Source: Cenococcum geophilum 1.58 (Eukaryota; Ascomycota; Dothideomycetes; Gloniales; Gloniaceae). Taken from it: 64,000 nt of DNA. Of this stretch, positions 61,103 to 64,000 are shown in pieces. The stretch spans positions 558,001 to 622,000 of the forward strand of contig KV748195.1 of NCBI GenBank assembly GCA_001692895.1, read 5' to 3'. The position numbers were made by a program, and so were the translations under genes. Below the pieces are notes generated by a model. That model ran no database searches. It was not told the DNA's origin and was given only the letters and a program-made list of their open reading frames with translations. How positions within the stretch are numbered: the stretch's first letter is position 1; each line of letters begins with the position of its first letter.

Positions 61103-62341
61103 TACTAACGCGCCCGTAGGCTTATTACGGCAGCAGTAGTTCTTAAGGATATTAAAAAGTAAGGTAGTAAAGCACTGTAGGTAACTTATAGGCGACTTAT
61201 AGGCGAGTCCTAAAAGGTGGGGAGATGGATTATAAGGGTTTCTTAAATAGGGCTTTTTCCTTACATATATATAAGGAGCAGTCTGTATAGGCCTAATAGA
61301 AATCTAAATTAGATATTAAGTAATAAATAATAATAATAATATACCTATTTATTAAATAAATAAATATTAATATCTAAAATATTAATAAGCTTTTATAAAT
61401 AATTAAAGCGTAAGAAGCTAGTAAAGATAATAATAAGGGAGAAAAAGGAGCTAAAGTAGAGTATAAAAGAATACTAGGAAACCATCTACCGTAATATAAT
61501 ACTGGTTAGACTAGCGCTAGAGAGATATATAGAAGTTAAAGGTCTAGAAGCTAACTTAGGTAAGAGGAACCTAAGCTGTAGTATAGTTAACGCTATAGGA
61601 GATAAATATTTAAGGGCTCTAAGAAGGCCTAATAAAGGTAGAAAATATAATAGTAATACTCTTAAGGATAGGAATAATAGGACTAAAAGATTAGCTTTAC
61701 TAGGTGGGTGCCCTAGTAGGTAGCCTAAGGTGTAAATATAGCTAGCTAAGATAGACACTAAAATACGTAATACTATTATGCCCTTTACGCACTAGCTAAG
61801 AAGTAATACTTTTAGTAGCTAGTATAGAGAACTATAATACACTACTCTTAATATAAAAAGGCCTTAAGGCGGCTACCTAGTAGCTTATTAGCTAAATAAT
61901 ACTAAACTAGTTCTAGATTATAAAGGAAATAGTAATAGGCGCCCCCTAATAACTCTATAGTAGTAGAGTAAAGTATATAATGCTAGCGCGTTTATAGGCT
62001 TATTACGGCAGTAGTAGTTCCTAAGGAGGTTAAAAAGTAAGGTAGTAGAGCACTATCCCTTACAACGTTAATTCGGGTTCTTAGGTTATCCATAAGAACC
62101 AACTAATTAGATTAGCTGAATTTAGTACCTATACTTAAAAATAAGTGGTGTTCCTATATAGACTACTTACTTTAAGGACCCTAACGTTATAAGGGATAGG
62201 TGACTTATAGGCGACCTATAGGTAAGTCCTAAAAGGCGAGGAGATAGATTATAGGGTTTTCTTAAATAGAGTTTTCTCCCTATATATATATAAGGAGTAG
62301 TCCGCGTAAGCCTAATAGGGATCTAAATTAGACGTTAAGCA
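61103..62341 (+). mobile_element. Miniature LTR (TRIM-like) element G (fossil)
   Basis: Direct terminal repeats of about 220 bp lie at 61103-61322 and 61981-62341; the second contains a 141-bp MITE. They run TGCTAGCGCG to TTAAGCA, so they have TG...CA ends. A possible 4-bp target duplication ATAA flanks the pair. The interior of about 660 bp has no recognisable pol. This size and structure fit a terminal-repeat retrotransposon in miniature. It is broken or coding-free. The family (Ty1 or Ty3) cannot be told. Confidence 0.6.
62056..62196. mobile_element. 141-bp MITE with TA target duplication
   Basis: Terminal inverted repeats TCCCTTACAACGTTA (62,056-62,070) and TAACGTTATAAGGGA (62,182-62,196) match at 14 of 15 positions. 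TA flanks both sides. The other LTR of element G lacks this segment at the same place (about 61,180), giving an empty site. TA duplication and size suggest a Tc1/mariner-type MITE. Confidence 0.82.
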
Positions 62342-62640
62342 ATAAATAATATATAAATAATTAAATAATATATTATTTAGAGATATAAGATAAGATAAGA
62401 TATTTAATTATACTGTTATAGCTCCTATTAGGGTCTATATAGTAGGTCTATATAGGTATATATATATAAGAGGGAAACTGTATAGCTATCTAAAGCTAGA
62501 TAAAACCTCTATTTAAAAGTATAATAAGGTAAATTTAATACTTAAAATTTATATTTATTAGCTAGGTAGTTATATATTTTTAATTAAACGCTATTATACT
62601 ATATAGAGGCTCCGTGTATAAAAGCTCTATAATTGCGAAG
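62342..62640. other. AT-rich DNA, nothing recognised
   Basis: TA-dense sequence between the TRIM-like element and the minisatellite. No gene or clear repeat boundary is visible. Confidence 0.4.
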
Positions 62641-62651
62641 CCCTACGTACG

Positions 62652-62870
62652 GAGACTATATAAAGCTCTGCACGAAGCTCTACACGAAGCTCTACACGAA
62701 GCTCTACACGAAGCTCTACACGAAGCTCTACACGAAGCTCTGCACGAAGCTCTGCACGAAGCTCTGCACGAAGCTCTGCACGAAGCTCTGCACGAAGCTC
62801 TGCACGAAGCTCTTGCACGAAGCTCTGCACGAAGCTCTGCGTACAGAGGCTCCGCACGAAGCTCTACACG
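62652..62870. repeat. 12-bp minisatellite array, reverse orientation
   Basis: About 16 copies of gaagctctgcac/gaagctctacac, the reverse complement of the unit at 830-1150, with a few length variants near the end. Long open frames here are artefacts of the stop-free 12-bp unit. Confidence 0.9.
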
Positions 62871-62954
62871 GAGATCTACACAAAGCTTTATATAGAGCCT
62901 CTGCAGTAGAGCCGTCATACGCAGAGCCGTCATACGCAGAGCCGTCGTGCAGAG

Positions 62955-63215
62955 CCTCCGTAAGCAGAGCTTCGTGCAAAGCTTTACGCAGAGCTTCGTG
63001 CAGAGCTTCGTGCAGAGCTTCGTGCAGAGCTTCGTGCAGAGCTTCTGTAGAGCTTCGTGCAGAGCTTCGTGCAGAGCTTCTGTAGAGCTTCGTGCAGAGC
63101 TTCGTGCAGAGCTTCTGTAGAGCTTCGTGCAGAGCTTCGTGCAGAGCTTCGTGCAGAGCTTCTGTAGAGCTTCGCGCAGAGCCTTCGTACACATAGCTTT
63201 GCGCAGAGCTTTGTG
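62955..63215. repeat. 12-bp minisatellite array, forward orientation
   Basis: About 20 copies of cagagcttcgtg, with a higher-order pattern in which shorter units (agcttctgtag) interrupt every two to four repeats. Together with 62,652-62,870 it forms a large imperfect inverted repeat around about 85 bp of spacer (62,871-62,954), which itself holds three ~13-18-bp units (gagccgtcatacgca). Confidence 0.9.
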
Positions 63216-63296
63216 CAGGCAAGAAATTAAAATACTATTATAAAAACTGCCAATATATGCCAATAATTTATATAATCTTTATTTTTAGAATAAGTA

Positions 63297-64000
63297 TACA
63301 GTGCCTCGCCAAAAGTCCGTGCACACGCGAACCAAAACAACACGATCGCGATATTCTTACTAAATCCTACCACTTACAACGCATCAATGCAACGCTCCTT
63401 TGGCACAGTAATTAGTGGAAATAGAAGGCCTGGTGGTGAGCTTTCAGATGCGCAACGAGCTGGAATTCTTTCCTCTGTAGAAGCGGGTGAAAAAAAGACT
63501 AAAATCGCGTCCAAATATCACTGCAGTTGTCGTGTAGTTTACAACATAATTCAACGCTGGAACGACCACTAAATAGTTAACTCCTTACCTCGATCTGGTG
63601 CGCCTGAGAAGCTTACTCGTTACTAAAAGCGTCTAGTCCTTTATATTGTCCGAAAGCACCCTCGTATTAAGTATGCGGCTCTTAAATGCAAAGCGGCCGG
63701 TATTAACGTATTATATAGGACTTTATAACGATTCCTTAGTAAATTCTATATTACGAAGTAGCTTACAAAGAAGAGACCAAAGCTAACGCCAGTGGTAGCC
63801 CGTAAGAGGCTTCGCTGGGCTTAGAAGTTTAAAGGATTTCTATAGACACGCGTTAAGTTTTCTAATGAATGTTTATATAAACGCGAAGCAGGAAAGAAGC
63901 CTACTTAGGTTTTCTAAGTATCTTTAGAAAAATGGGACCACAATAAGATTGAGGAAGTATCTCTAGGGAAGACCCTTACGTAGATGATCTACGCCGTCTT
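63297..64000 (+). mobile_element. Tc1/mariner transposon, left part, runs off the window
   Basis: TA at 63,297-63,298 is followed by a terminal repeat starting CAGTGCCTCGCCAAAAGTCC, which is typical of Tc1-like elements. A transposase gene follows from 63,387. The right end lies outside the window. Confidence 0.85.
63387..64000 (+). pseudogene. Tc1-like transposase, RIP-degraded, partial
   Basis: The frame from the ATG at 63,387 begins with a helix-turn-helix region (LSDAQRAGILSSVEAG, KIASKYHCSCRVVYNIIQRW). After a TAA at 63,570 the same frame goes on with NSLPRSGAPEKLT, RKHPRIKYAALKCKAAGI and TKKRPKLTPVVARKRLRWA, the paired DNA-binding region of Tc1 transposases, and then the start of the catalytic domain (VKFSNECL, where the family has a WSDE-type motif). 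About eight TAG/TAA codons stand where Q or W is expected. The window ends inside the gene. Confidence 0.82.

Noticed and set aside
1-64000. tRNA or rRNA genes
   Set aside because: I saw no cloverleaf-like or rRNA-like sequence by eye; a covariance-model scan would be needed to be sure.

Overview
The window looks like a chromosome segment of a filamentous ascomycete (Pezizomycotina). The reasons are genes with short 44-73 bp GT-AG introns, a Zn2Cys6 transcription factor, a DUF3723-family gene, a fungal-type MATE transporter and a fungal pseudokinase. A second reason is the heavy C-to-T / G-to-A decay of all transposon DNA, with CpA lost to TpA, many TAG/TAA codons where Q or W is expected, and CpG kept. 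This is the signature of repeat-induced point mutation (RIP). No database search was possible; family names rest on motifs I could read.

Layout. (1) 1-9.1 kb: RIP-mutated repeats. A 1.9-kb element with inverted, hairpin-forming ends (361-2249) is filled with 12-bp minisatellites. A Helitron (about 2.3-6.7 kb) has a readable N-terminal part, Rep-like region and Pif1-type helicase. Then come a copia-like gag fragment and three 255-bp tandem repeats. (2) 9,138-18,063: a structurally complete but broken Ty3/gypsy element with 217-bp LTRs and ATTCG target duplications. (3) 18.3-31.5 kb: a gene island with normal base composition. It holds a hypothetical gene with one intron, decayed coding relics, an NADP-dependent extended SDR, a divergent C2HC/Zn2Cys6 regulator, a frameshifted MATE transporter, an intact pseudokinase and a DUF3723 relic cut off at the repeat boundary. 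(4) 32,111-61,058: a nested stack. A copia element of about 6 kb has been split by a hAT transposon (itself split by a Ty3 element), by a second Ty3 element, and by a third Ty3 element with a tandem partial duplication of its 3' end. Every layer has matching target-site duplications. (5) 61.1-64 kb: a miniature LTR (TRIM-like) element with a 141-bp MITE in one LTR, inverted arrays of the 12-bp minisatellite, and the left part of a Tc1/mariner transposon running off the window.

How the genes may work together. The SDR and the transcription factor are divergent across a 680-bp promoter with several palindromes, and the broken MATE exporter follows the factor. This could be the remnant of a small detoxification or metabolite cluster. 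The pseudokinase and the DUF3723 relic are divergent across about 245 bp. The DUF3723 relic carries two in-frame TAG codons of RIP type, while the MATE gene is broken by indels, so the two edges of the island have decayed by different routes.
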